Assembly (NCBI GenBank): GCA_009787135.1
Contig: WRGP01000233.1
Span: forward strand, 1-18,465
DNA: 18,465 bases
Source: Bacillota bacterium
Lineage (GTDB): Bacteria; Bacillota; Clostridia; Christensenellales; Aristaeellaceae
Reading direction: 5' to 3'
The translations under genes and the position numbers were made by a program. Under the pieces are notes generated by a model. It was not told the DNA's origin and ran no database searches. It saw only the letters and a list, made by a program, of their open reading frames with translations. Of this stretch, positions 7,306 through 15,025 are shown one piece after another (position 1 is the first letter of the stretch; every line of letters begins with the position of its first letter).

Positions 7306-8243
7306 GCCGCACCCCTCCCTGTCTTATGCAAAAATTCAACATAGGCGTCCTCCAGCGTTGGTTCATGGATGGTAAGCGCCGTTAGCTTTGTTTGCAGCCG
7401 CGCTATAATATCTTGCGCCGTCTCTTGATAGGGAACAATGACGCGCCCGTTTACGGCAAACGGCAGCCCCAAAGCGGAAAGCTCGCTTGTAAGAGCCGCC
7501 CTGTCTTCCGCGTCCAGAATCAGCTCGTGCCTGAGCAGGCTTTTTTTCATTTGATCGGGCGAACAGCAAACGGCGATTTTGCCGTGGTTGATAATACATA
7601 CTGTATCGACGTTTTCAGCCTCGTCAATGTAGTGGGTCGTCAGAAAAACCGTTGTGCCGTATTGCTCGCGGACATCGTTGATGTATTCCCATAGCGAACG
7701 CCGGCTCACCGCGTCCAGCCCCTGTGTCGGCTCGTCGAGGAACAGCACATTGGGCGTATGAATGAGGCTGCGTATGATTTCCAGCTTGCGCTGCATTCCG
7801 CCCGACAGCTTTTTGATCGGCCTGAACAGCGCGTCCTGAATGCCCACGATTTCGGCTAAATCCATCACCCGTTTGCGGTAGACCCCGGGCATCATTTTGA
7901 ATGTCGGCCGATAGCCGCACATCCCGTATAAGCACGCATGGAAACGGATATTTTGCTCCGCCGTCAGCTGCGGGTCAAGGCTGGGCTGCTGGAAGATGAT
8001 TCCGACTTTCTCACGCACCTGCCGGGCTTCTTTTTCCACGTCGAATCCCGCAATTTTGACCCCGCCGGAGGTTTTCGACAGTGTGGTGGTCAGTATCGAA
8101 ATCGTCGTGGTCTTGCCTGCCCCATTGGGGCCGAGGAACGCGAAAAACTCACCTTCCTCCACATGAAAGCTTATATCGTCAACAGCGGATTGGTCAGACC
8201 TTTTATACCTCTTTACGAGGTTATTTACTTCAATCATGCTCAT
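7302..8243 (-). CDS. ABC transporter ATP-binding protein (DrrA-type)
   Basis: This cytoplasmic ATPase of 313 residues energises the adjacent ABC-2 permease. Motifs seen: Walker A GPNGAGKTT (38-46), Q-loop FQQPSLD (84-90), signature LSGGM (146-150), Walker B VLFLDEPT (166-173) and switch H204 in TTH. The GLDAVSRR D-loop and the extended C-terminal region (about 225-313) are typical of daunorubicin-resistance type ATPases. The start at 8243 is set by family alignment (MSMIEVNNLVKRY) and a G-rich ribosome site. The open frame extends further upstream into the MarR gene but codes for nothing recognisable there. The start lies 14 bases inside the end of the MarR gene, giving translational coupling. 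The position behind MarR implies induction by a MarR ligand. Confidence 0.9.
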   Translation of the reverse strand: MSMIEVNNLVKRYKRSDQSAVDDISFHVEEGEFFAFLGPNGAGKTTTISILTTTLSKTSGGVKIAGFDVEKEARQVREKVGIIFQQPSLDPQLTAEQNIRFHACLYGMCGYRPTFKMMPGVYRKRVMDLAEIVGIQDALFRPIKKLSGGMQRKLEIIRSLIHTPNVLFLDEPTQGLDAVSRRSLWEYINDVREQYGTTVFLTTHYIDEAENVDTVCIINHGKIAVCCSPDQMKKSLLRHELILDAEDRAALTSELSALGLPFAVNGRVIVPYQETAQDIIARLQTKLTALTIHEPTLEDAYVEFLHKTGRGAA

Positions 8244-8844
8244 GATGTCCCCCCCTTTCGCGAGGGCCAAAGCCCCGGCCGCGGTCAAAACGAGCATCGC
8301 CAAAGCGCCCAAAACCGCCAAACATTCTGTGAAAATCGTGTCCGTCAAAATTGCCGCCCATCATTTCCGCAAAATGCTCCCGCGCCGCTTTCATTCGCTC
8401 GAATTCCTCCTCGTCGTTATAGCCGAGTTTATCCGTGAGGGCCGCGATTACGCGGTCAAGATATTCGCCAAACGCCCGCTGCTCCTCGTCAGACAAACAA
8501 TCGAAAATATCGCCGAAGTCAACCGCGGCGGGTTTTGTAACGCTTCGCCCCTTGTCTGTCAGCGTCACGAGCATAACGCGCTTATCCTGTTCCGACGGTT
8601 CCCGCGTGACATGGCCGCTTTTTTCAAGTTTGGAGAGAAGCTCATTCAACGACGAAACCCGCACACCGAGCAGATACGATAAATCCTTCGTGCTAATGCC
8701 GTCGCGCAGCTTCAACACGGCGAGAATCCGCCCTTGCCCGCGCGCGGTGTCCGCCATGGGGCCGCCATCGGCATACCCGCGAATCTGCTGTTTATGGAGC
8801 AGCCATTGAAGCCGGGTTAGTTTTTCATAAAGCTCATGGTTCAT
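8230..8844 (-). CDS. MarR family transcriptional regulator with Gly/His-rich tail
   Basis: This winged-helix repressor of about 204 residues probably senses a small molecule and controls its own operon with the DrrAB-like transporter. The DNA-binding core lies at about 39-100: a recognition region DLSYLLGVRVSSLNELLSKL (54-73), then the wing with the family's E-x-x-D-K-R (EQDKR, 85-89) and VTLTDKGR (93-100). Dimer helices flank it. Residues 163-204 are unusual: a low-complexity Gly/Phe/Arg/His/Asp tail ending GGHHEHD, which could bind metal or be disordered. The start at 8844 is chosen because GGGAGG lies ten bases upstream; an in-frame ATG at 8853 is too close to that site. The promoter and operator lie immediately upstream. 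Confidence 0.88.
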   Translation of the reverse strand: MNHELYEKLTRLQWLLHKQQIRGYADGGPMADTARGQGRILAVLKLRDGISTKDLSYLLGVRVSSLNELLSKLEKSGHVTREPSEQDKRVMLVTLTDKGRSVTKPAAVDFGDIFDCLSDEEQRAFGEYLDRVIAALTDKLGYNDEEEFERMKAAREHFAEMMGGNFDGHDFHRMFGGFGRFGDARFDRGRGFGPRERGGHHEHD

Positions 8845-8870
8845 TGTAAACATACCTCCCGATAAAAGAT

Positions 8871-8911
8871 TTAACGGTACCATTTAATAAAATTATAAAT
8901 GGTACCGTTAA
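8871..8911. promoter_or_regulatory. MarR operator, perfect 16-bp inverted repeat
   Basis: TTAACGGTACCATTTA (8871-8886) and its exact inverse (8896-8911) are separated by nine A+T bases. Each arm is itself near-palindromic around GGTACC, as expected for a dimeric MarR site, and the arm centres are 25 bases apart. One arm fills the promoter spacer and the other covers the predicted transcription start. Binding would block RNA polymerase. Identity as the MarR site is inferred from position and symmetry. Confidence 0.85.
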
Positions 8912-8920
8912 GAATGTCAA
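8892..8920 (-). promoter_or_regulatory. consensus sigma-A promoter of the marR-ABC operon
   Basis: On the minus strand, TTGACA (8915-8920) and TATAAT (8892-8897) match the consensus exactly, with a 17-base spacer. The predicted start is near 8885. It reads into GGGAGG and the MarR start at 8844. Such a strong promoter suits an operon held off by a repressor. Confidence 0.9.
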
Positions 8921-9005
8921 GCGTTTTTTACAGGTACAGTAAAATTTTTTATTTTCCCTAAGCCCCTTGCGGAAACCCAGGCGAACAAATCGAATTTACC
9001 TCTAT

Positions 9006-10943
9006 TTACTTTACGATGAACGTTGCGCCCGCTTCGCCCGCAAACGCCAGCCTGCCATGATCGGGCAAAACGATCGTATCACGCGGGTATTTTTCAAGCG
9101 AGGTGGCGACGCAGTTCATTTTATCGTCATAGGCAAACCACGCGCCGTTTTGCGGCGTTACAATCTGGACGCAGCGCCCGCCCGCGTCGTCAATGTCCAC
9201 CCAGACGGTCTCGGCGCCAAGCACAACCGTTTCACCCATCTCAAAGAATTTTAAAGCGGCCGCCGCGTCTATATAGCGAAAGTTGTTTATGGCAAGGTAT
9301 TCGAACTCCTTTTGCTTTGTAACCGTAAGATTGTTCGTATCGCGCCCCATCATAGTGGGCGTGCTTTGAAAGCCAAGCGCGGTGGCCGCGTCCACAATTT
9401 TCGCTGACGCAAAGTCTGCGCCGCCCCCTTTATAAATTCCTTTGCATACATACCCTCGGACGCGCTCATCCGTAAGGGTCTTGGCGATTGGCGAGCCTGC
9501 GTATTGGACCGACGTATACTTTTCGCTTACCAGCAGGTACTCTTTGCCGTTTCTCGCCTTCCATGCCGCCGCCGCGCCCTCTGAAACCGCGTTTACCTCA
9601 AGCTTTTCGGCCAGGGGCATCGCGAACGCGCTCAGGCTCAGGCCGGGCATATCCACATACGTCTGCACCATAAGGTATTTGTCTTCGGCAAAGCGTAGCT
9701 TTGTGATGCCACGAGCACCTTCCGTCAATGTGCCCAAGCCTAGATAGTCGCCGTTTGTGGAAACAAATTCACCGTCCGTGTTATAGAGATATTCCTGCGC
9801 GCGCTCGTTTTTGACCAAGATGGGGGTAAAAATGAGCGCGTCCTGTGTAAATTCTATATGCATCAGGCCGCCCCCGCCCGCATCATAAACGCCCGCGTAT
9901 GCTTTCACGCTCTCTGGCACCTTGGCGCGCTCGAGATTCACCACAGGCATTGCAATCACCGCGTCCCCAGGAATCAACCCCTCCTCTTGCAGCACCGCGA
10001 GGATAATTTCCTGCGCGATCAGCTGCTCCTGCCCGCCCTTGCCGGACGCGGAAACCGCCACCGCGAGATCATACGCGGGCAGAACCGTCAGGTTCGTATG
10101 GTACGCGTCTGTTGTGCCGCCCTTGCTCAGCGCCTTGATACCGTATTGCGCAAAGGGGTATTCCTCTACCGCGTCCCACCCGAGACCGTAGCGGACAACC
10201 GTGTCCGCGTCCAGGGATACCATTTCTTTCTTGTGCTGATTTTTCGCCATCTCATCAGCGGAGCGTTTCGAAAGCAGCGACCCATCGGCACTATCCATGA
10301 AAATGGCGGCGAACCTGCACAAATCCTCCATGGTGGCGTAGATACCCCCGGAGCCGATGAGCCCCACATTTTCCGGCTGCAGCTCCTTATTGCCCATGTA
10401 GCTATCCGCAAGCAGGCTGCGGTCAAAATCGCTCTGCGGCGTTCTGATGTTTGTAAGCCCCAAGGGACCCGAAAAATTCCGTTCGATAAACTCGGTGAAG
10501 CTGATGCCGCTGACGCGCTCAATCAATATTTCCGCGAGGGTAAAGCCATCGTTGCAATAGATGGAGCGTTCCCCGGGGTCATGCTTGAGCTTCTGGCTCT
10601 TTAAAAAGCCCAGGAGATGATCGTGGTAATACGTGTCGTTGTCGCCCAACAGGAATCCGTTATTGCCGGTAGTGCCCATAAGGCCCGAGGAATGGTTCAG
10701 CAACATCCGGGGCGTAATTTGCGCGTACCTCGCGTCCGCCATGGTGAATTCGGGAATGTAGGCGGTGAGCGGCGCGTCAAGATCAACCTTCCCCTCCTCC
10801 GCCAGCTTCATCACGCCGGCGGCCGTAAACACTTTGCTCACCGAGCCAATGCCGTAAAGCCTGCCGCTTTGGGCCGCATAGGCCGGAAATACCGTCAACA
10901 CACAGAGCGGCAACAATACCAATATGGCCGTAACCTTTTTCAT
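9006..10943 (-). CDS. exported SxxK serine hydrolase (class C beta-lactamase/penicillin-binding-like)
   Basis: This secreted or wall-side serine hydrolase of 645 residues is a relative of class C beta-lactamases, D-Ala-D-Ala peptidases and esterases. It has a signal peptide (1-23, ending AYA). Catalytic motifs are SVSK (34-37), YCN (129-131) and KGG (274-276, the KTG position), with MLLNHSSGL (80-88) typical of the family. A beta-rich C-terminal half (about 310-645) of unknown role follows. SxxK comes only about ten residues after the predicted cleavage site. Relatives usually have some 50-70 residues of beta-strand there, so the N-terminal strand looks deleted. The start at 10943 is set by AGGAGG at 10950-10955, six bases upstream and overlapping the permease stop. 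Coupling to the transporter suggests a joint envelope-defence role. It could be an active peptidase or esterase, or a sensor. Confidence 0.85.
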   Translation of the reverse strand: MKKVTAILVLLPLCVLTVFPAYAAQSGRLYGIGSVSKVFTAAGVMKLAEEGKVDLDAPLTAYIPEFTMADARYAQITPRMLLNHSSGLMGTTGNNGFLLGDNDTYYHDHLLGFLKSQKLKHDPGERSIYCNDGFTLAEILIERVSGISFTEFIERNFSGPLGLTNIRTPQSDFDRSLLADSYMGNKELQPENVGLIGSGGIYATMEDLCRFAAIFMDSADGSLLSKRSADEMAKNQHKKEMVSLDADTVVRYGLGWDAVEEYPFAQYGIKALSKGGTTDAYHTNLTVLPAYDLAVAVSASGKGGQEQLIAQEIILAVLQEEGLIPGDAVIAMPVVNLERAKVPESVKAYAGVYDAGGGGLMHIEFTQDALIFTPILVKNERAQEYLYNTDGEFVSTNGDYLGLGTLTEGARGITKLRFAEDKYLMVQTYVDMPGLSLSAFAMPLAEKLEVNAVSEGAAAAWKARNGKEYLLVSEKYTSVQYAGSPIAKTLTDERVRGYVCKGIYKGGGADFASAKIVDAATALGFQSTPTMMGRDTNNLTVTKQKEFEYLAINNFRYIDAAAALKFFEMGETVVLGAETVWVDIDDAGGRCVQIVTPQNGAWFAYDDKMNCVATSLEKYPRDTIVLPDHGRLAFAGEAGATFIVK

Positions 10944-10953
10944 CGTAATCCTC

Positions 10954-13452
10954 CTATTCCGAAAGCAGTTCATAGACAGACACATTCTTGATCCGCTTGG
11001 CGGATATGTCCGCCACGATAAAGGTAGCCAGCAAAATCAGCCCGCCCACAATGGCGATGATCAGCGGATTCACCACAAAGACCGCGCCATAAGCGCCGGT
11101 GCTGGCCAGCATCGAACCCATTACGGGATTCACCAGGAGAGCGCCGGCGATACATCCGATCACTACGCCAACCGCGGCGAGGGGCAGAAAGCTGATTGCC
11201 AGCTGCCGCGCAAGCTGCTTTGTGGTAAAACCCACGGCTTTCAGCGTTCCAAATTCGCGGCGGCGGCGGGTGACGATGGTCTGGACCGTCATCGAAAGGA
11301 TCAGCGAAATGATAATCAATGAGATCATCGCAATGATCTGGGTAAGGAGCGCAAAGATGCTCGAATAACGACCAATTTGTGCCTTTGCAACCTCACGAAT
11401 GTTCGTAATTCTTTCAATCTGATACTCGCTTGAGGAGCCACTTAAAATGATATCACCGCGCAAAATGACCGCGTACTCCACGCTATCGATCGCATGCTGC
11501 TCCAGATAGTTCGAGATTTTTTCCTCGGCGCGGGCTTTGGCGGCGGCATATTCGCCGTGCTCACCCTGCCTGTATAGGTTTAGAACGCCGAACTTTTTTT
11601 GAAGCGTTTCAGAAAAATCGTTGAACGCTATTCCTTCGTTGAGGTAAACATTCACATTTCTTCGCCTGTAGTTTGGATCAAGCCGCTGATAGCCTTCCAT
11701 CGTAATGGCAGCAACCCTGCCGCTGTTGCTCATGACGGAGTAAAAGCCCGTAAGCATGTATTCCTGTGTTACGCCATTGGCGTGCACTTCGATGGCATCG
11801 CCTATTTTCTTGCCGAGACGATCCGCAAAAAGCTTGGAGGTCGCGGCCTCGTTATCATATTTGGGCAAGCGGCCATCGTGAGCGCTCATGCTTTCCATTC
11901 TATCAAAGTCGCCCGAGACATAGCCCATACCGGTAATCCCCTCTATCTTAAGATCGACATAGTCGAGCATCAACGTTTTGCGGACCTCTGGCATTGTCTC
12001 AAGCCCGGCGGCAAGCGCATCAGCATCGGTATGCCGTGTCACGCGCAGTTCCATATCCTCGGCTTCAAGGCCCGCCATTCTCGCGAACATCATCTGGTCA
12101 ATGCCTATGTTCTGGTATACCACGATCATAAACGTAATGGCGAGCGCGATCCCCGCAATCACCGTGCCGATCATCACGTAGGATTTTAAAGACGTGAACA
12201 TGCTTTTCAGCCCGAGCCGTGTCTGCACATCGCCGGCGCCCGTGTGCAGCGGGAAGAAATTGCGGCGAAAGCTGTTTGCCGCAATCCCGCCGCGAAGCGC
12301 GGTGACAGGCGGAAGCTTTTTGATTTTACGGCACGAGCGCCTGACCATTGCCAGCAAAAGAAAGACCACAAGCAATGCCGCGATCAACCCCGCCGCCATA
12401 TTCGTGCCCAGCGTCCACGAGGATCCAGTCACAGAGGTCAAAATCTGCCTGATGAAGGAAAACGCGGGGCCTGGAACGAATACGCCGATTATTGCCGCCG
12501 GAAGTGACAGTATGCCGTATTCCATGGTGTAGCACGCGATGATTTGTGCGCTCGTGTAGCCTGACGATTTCAGCACGCCAATTTCGTGCAAGGTATCCTC
12601 AATGTTGCTCTTGACACGGAAGCGTATCACAGACAGCGATATGAGCGCAATCAAAAGCGCGAAGGCAATGAGGAGCACAGAAATCATCGCAACCGGCGTA
12701 ATCGAACCCACAGCCAACCAATACGCATTGATCTCAAAAAGAAAGTCGGAAAGATCGATATCAATCCGGGAAGCAAAATCATAGTCAAACTGCTCTGAGT
12801 CGTTGATATCCAAGAACCTGACCGCAAGGAAGACAGCGCTGCCAAATTGCTGCTTGAGCTTCTCAAAGCATGCATCCGGCACGAAGAATCTCAGCGTACT
12901 CATGCCTGCTGTCGAAAGCTCGTTGGTTTCAAAAAAGCCCGCGATCGTAAGGCCAAACGGCCTGTTCTTGTAGGTGATTGTGAAGGGTTCGCCGACAGCA
13001 TAGCCCAGGCCTTTGGCGTAAATCGGCAAATAGATGGCATTCCCTTGCGGAATGGAAGGATCCTGCTCCATCATTTTCGGCGCGGAGATTTCTATCTGAT
13101 TGTCTAGATTCAATATCACCGCCCTGAGCTCGATCTCTCCGCCGTAGTCCACCGTTACCTCGCCGAGGCAAACCACCTCAGAAATTTCATATTGGGACAC
13201 ACGGGGATCTTCTTTGAGAATATCCTCAAAAGAGGGGTTGTACTGGTCTTTTCGGAGAACAAACGCGCTATGCAAGCTGTGTAAGCGGTCAACGCTCGCA
13301 TGAAAATCCTGGTCAACCCCAAGCATAACGCTGAGCCCGATGGTGATGAGCGCCGATACGATCAAGATGATCATAAACAGCGACAGGGAAGCGCCTTTGT
13401 GCCGCAAGATATTGGCCTTCGCGATGTGAAATGTTTTTTGCATGTCGCTCAC
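10954..13452 (-). CDS. FtsX/MacB-type ABC transporter permease, two-domain
   Basis: This 832-residue membrane protein has two FtsX-like halves and about eight helices. The first helix (about 22-44) is followed by a large extracellular domain and three helices with the FtsX segment NIEDTLHEIGVLKSSGYT. The second half repeats the plan (helix with TVIAGIALAITFMIV, extracellular domain, then RREFGTLKAVGFTTKQL) and ends with VYELLSE. Such proteins act as mechanotransmitters or lipid/peptide extruders and not as classic importers. The start is GTG at 13452, giving a GTGA overlap with the ATPase gene; ATG at 13443 (MQKTF) is an alternative with a weak GGTGAG upstream. Together with the ATPase and hydrolase it resembles antimicrobial-peptide or envelope-stress ABC modules. 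Confidence 0.88.
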   Translation of the reverse strand: MSDMQKTFHIAKANILRHKGASLSLFMIILIVSALITIGLSVMLGVDQDFHASVDRLHSLHSAFVLRKDQYNPSFEDILKEDPRVSQYEISEVVCLGEVTVDYGGEIELRAVILNLDNQIEISAPKMMEQDPSIPQGNAIYLPIYAKGLGYAVGEPFTITYKNRPFGLTIAGFFETNELSTAGMSTLRFFVPDACFEKLKQQFGSAVFLAVRFLDINDSEQFDYDFASRIDIDLSDFLFEINAYWLAVGSITPVAMISVLLIAFALLIALISLSVIRFRVKSNIEDTLHEIGVLKSSGYTSAQIIACYTMEYGILSLPAAIIGVFVPGPAFSFIRQILTSVTGSSWTLGTNMAAGLIAALLVVFLLLAMVRRSCRKIKKLPPVTALRGGIAANSFRRNFFPLHTGAGDVQTRLGLKSMFTSLKSYVMIGTVIAGIALAITFMIVVYQNIGIDQMMFARMAGLEAEDMELRVTRHTDADALAAGLETMPEVRKTLMLDYVDLKIEGITGMGYVSGDFDRMESMSAHDGRLPKYDNEAATSKLFADRLGKKIGDAIEVHANGVTQEYMLTGFYSVMSNSGRVAAITMEGYQRLDPNYRRRNVNVYLNEGIAFNDFSETLQKKFGVLNLYRQGEHGEYAAAKARAEEKISNYLEQHAIDSVEYAVILRGDIILSGSSSEYQIERITNIREVAKAQIGRYSSIFALLTQIIAMISLIIISLILSMTVQTIVTRRRREFGTLKAVGFTTKQLARQLAISFLPLAAVGVVIGCIAGALLVNPVMGSMLASTGAYGAVFVVNPLIIAIVGGLILLATFIVADISAKRIKNVSVYELLSE

Positions 13453-14207
13453 CAGCCCATCTGGTCGAGGAATTTTTGCAGCTTTTCGATGCGAAGCGGT
13501 TTATCATCCCCCGCATAGGGCGGCAGCGAAAGCTCGCCAAACATCGCGCCGTCCCGCAGATAAAGAATCCGGCTGCCGCGCGCCGCTGTCTTGAGGTCAT
13601 GCGTTACCAATACAATGCTCTGCCCGCCCGTGTTCAGCTCGTTCATCACATCCAGCACCGCGGCGCTCGCGGACGAATTCAGCGAGCCCGTGGGCTCGTC
13701 CGCGAAGAGCAGCGCGGGGTCGTTGATCAGCGCGCGCACGATGCCCACGCGCTGCGCCTCGCCGCCCGACAGCTGGCTGGGAAACTTATGCCAAAGCGCT
13801 TCCTCCAGCCCCACGCGGGTGAACAGCTCCGCCGCGCGCTTTGCGAGCGCCTTCTTGTTGTTTGTCAGCAGCAGGCCGCTCGCGAGCACGTTGTCCATCA
13901 CGCTCATGTTGTCCATGAGGTGGATCTGCTGAAACACGAAGCCGCAGTTTTTGCGCCTGAACACGGCAAGCGCATCGTTTGAGAAAGCCGCGATGTTTTG
14001 GCCGCCGAACCAGACTTCGCCGAGCGTCGGGATATCCATGCCCGAAATCGCGTACAGCAGCGTGCTTTTGCCGCTGCCCGAGCTGCCCATGATGACGGTA
14101 AACGCGCCTTCCTCAATTTCCAGATCAAGGTTCTTGATGACGTGAAGCTGTGTGCCGCCGTTGGAAAAGGATTTGCATAATTTGTTCGTTTTGAGGATAT
14201 GATTCAT
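13449..14207 (-). CDS. ABC transporter ATP-binding protein (LolD/MacB family)
   Basis: This cytoplasmic ATPase of 252 residues drives the FtsX-type permease. Motifs: Walker A GSSGSGKST (41-49), Q-loop FQQIHL (92-97), signature LSGGE (146-150), Walker B LLFADEPTG (166-174) with a GSLNS D-loop, and switch H203 in VTHD. These are characteristic of the LolD/MacB/FtsE group. A short C-terminal extension (about 225-252) replaces the usual end. The start at 14207 is chosen for MNHILKTNKL alignment and GGAGA at 14216-14220; the frame is open to 14252 without a better ribosome site. It is first in an operon of ATPase, permease and serine hydrolase, divergent from the response-regulator gene, which probably controls it. 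Confidence 0.92.
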   Translation of the reverse strand: MNHILKTNKLCKSFSNGGTQLHVIKNLDLEIEEGAFTVIMGSSGSGKSTLLYAISGMDIPTLGEVWFGGQNIAAFSNDALAVFRRKNCGFVFQQIHLMDNMSVMDNVLASGLLLTNNKKALAKRAAELFTRVGLEEALWHKFPSQLSGGEAQRVGIVRALINDPALLFADEPTGSLNSSASAAVLDVMNELNTGGQSIVLVTHDLKTAARGSRILYLRDGAMFGELSLPPYAGDDKPLRIEKLQKFLDQMGW

Positions 14208-14236
14208 TTTCCCATCTCCAATTTTTGTTATCGTAA

Positions 14237-14265
14237 TTGTGCTTGCCCGCAAATTGTATTATACT
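14237..14265 (+). promoter_or_regulatory. possible overlapping divergent promoters
   Basis: On the plus strand TATACT (14260-14265) is preceded after 17 bases by a weak TTGTGC (14237-14242). On the minus strand an exact TATAAT (14258-14263) overlaps it but has no good -35 at about 14281-14286. Overlapping -10 elements would make the response-regulator and ABC promoters compete and let an activator choose between them. Confidence 0.35.
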
Positions 14266-14296
14266 TGATCTACGAAACCATTGCTTTAACGCGGGA

Positions 14297-14322
14297 TTAT
14301 GAAATCCTTATCAATTTCTTAA
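14297..14322. promoter_or_regulatory. inverted repeat, candidate response-regulator site
   Basis: TTATGAAAT (14297-14305) and ATTTCTTAA (14314-14322) are inverted copies with one mismatch in nine and an eight-base spacer. The site lies between the divergent -10 region and the response-regulator start, upstream of the ABC operon. That suits an OmpR-type activator or autoregulator. This is inference from position. Confidence 0.4.
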
Positions 14323-14337
14323 CGGGGATGTGACGGA

Positions 14338-15018
14338 GTGGCTGATTGCCTGATCATCGACGACGACGCGGATATCGCCGCGACCATCTGCGAGTATTTC
14401 AATTTGTTTGCCGTACGCTGCGAATATGCGACTGATTATGAAGAAGGCATTCAGGCTGCCCAGCAAAAGCAGCCGGCGCTTATTTTGCTGGATGTCAATT
14501 TAGGAAAGCAGACGGGTTTCGCGCTGTGCAAAAAGCTGCGTGAAACATCGGATGTGCCCATTCTCTTTATCAGCGCCAGAAATACCGACGACGATGTCTT
14601 GGCGGCGCTTGGCGTTGGCGGGGACGACTATATCACAAAGCCGTTTTCCATGGCCGTATTGCTCGCCAAAGCGAAGGCCATGCTAAAGCGCAGCGCGTCC
14701 GCCCAAACGCAAGAGGCGCAGGCCATGATACGGTTTGGCAATATCGAGATGGACCGAGGCAGCAACCGTGTTTTGCGCGGCGGCGAGCCGGTAAAGCTAA
14801 AGCCGATGGAGTATAAACTGCTGCTGTATTTAATCGACAACCGGGGCAGGCTGGTCACAAAGGATGAGCTTCTTGAAAATGTCTGGCAGGATACCTTCAT
14901 TGGGGAAGGCACGCTGAGCGTACATATTCGCCATCTGCGCGAAAAGCTTGAGGAGGTTCCCAATGAGCCGCGCTTCCTCAAGACCCTTTGGGGCAGCGGC
15001 TATATGTTTGAGGAATAA
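14338..15018 (+). CDS. OmpR/PhoB family response regulator
   Basis: This cytoplasmic DNA-binding regulator of 226 residues is paired with the next gene's kinase. The receiver domain (about 1-118) has acidic pocket D8-D10, phospho-acceptor D52 in LLDVNLG, S79 in FISAR and K101 in ITKPF. The winged-helix output domain (about 130-224) has KLKPMEYKLLLYLIDNRGRLVTKDELL and ends with the usual LWGSGYMFEE. The start is GTG at 14338 with a G-rich region upstream. The kinase ATG follows after seven bases. By position it most likely regulates the divergent ABC-hydrolase operon, as VanR-, VncR- and BceR-type regulators do. Which signal it answers to is unknown. Confidence 0.93.
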   Translation: MADCLIIDDDADIAATICEYFNLFAVRCEYATDYEEGIQAAQQKQPALILLDVNLGKQTGFALCKKLRETSDVPILFISARNTDDDVLAALGVGGDDYITKPFSMAVLLAKAKAMLKRSASAQTQEAQAMIRFGNIEMDRGSNRVLRGGEPVKLKPMEYKLLLYLIDNRGRLVTKDELLENVWQDTFIGEGTLSVHIRHLREKLEEVPNEPRFLKTLWGSGYMFEE

Positions 15019-15025
15019 TCAAATC

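Noticed and set aside
8930..9005. terminator after the serine hydrolase gene
   Set aside because: Only a wobble-rich stem could be drawn, and the bases after it on the minus strand are A-rich and not T-rich.
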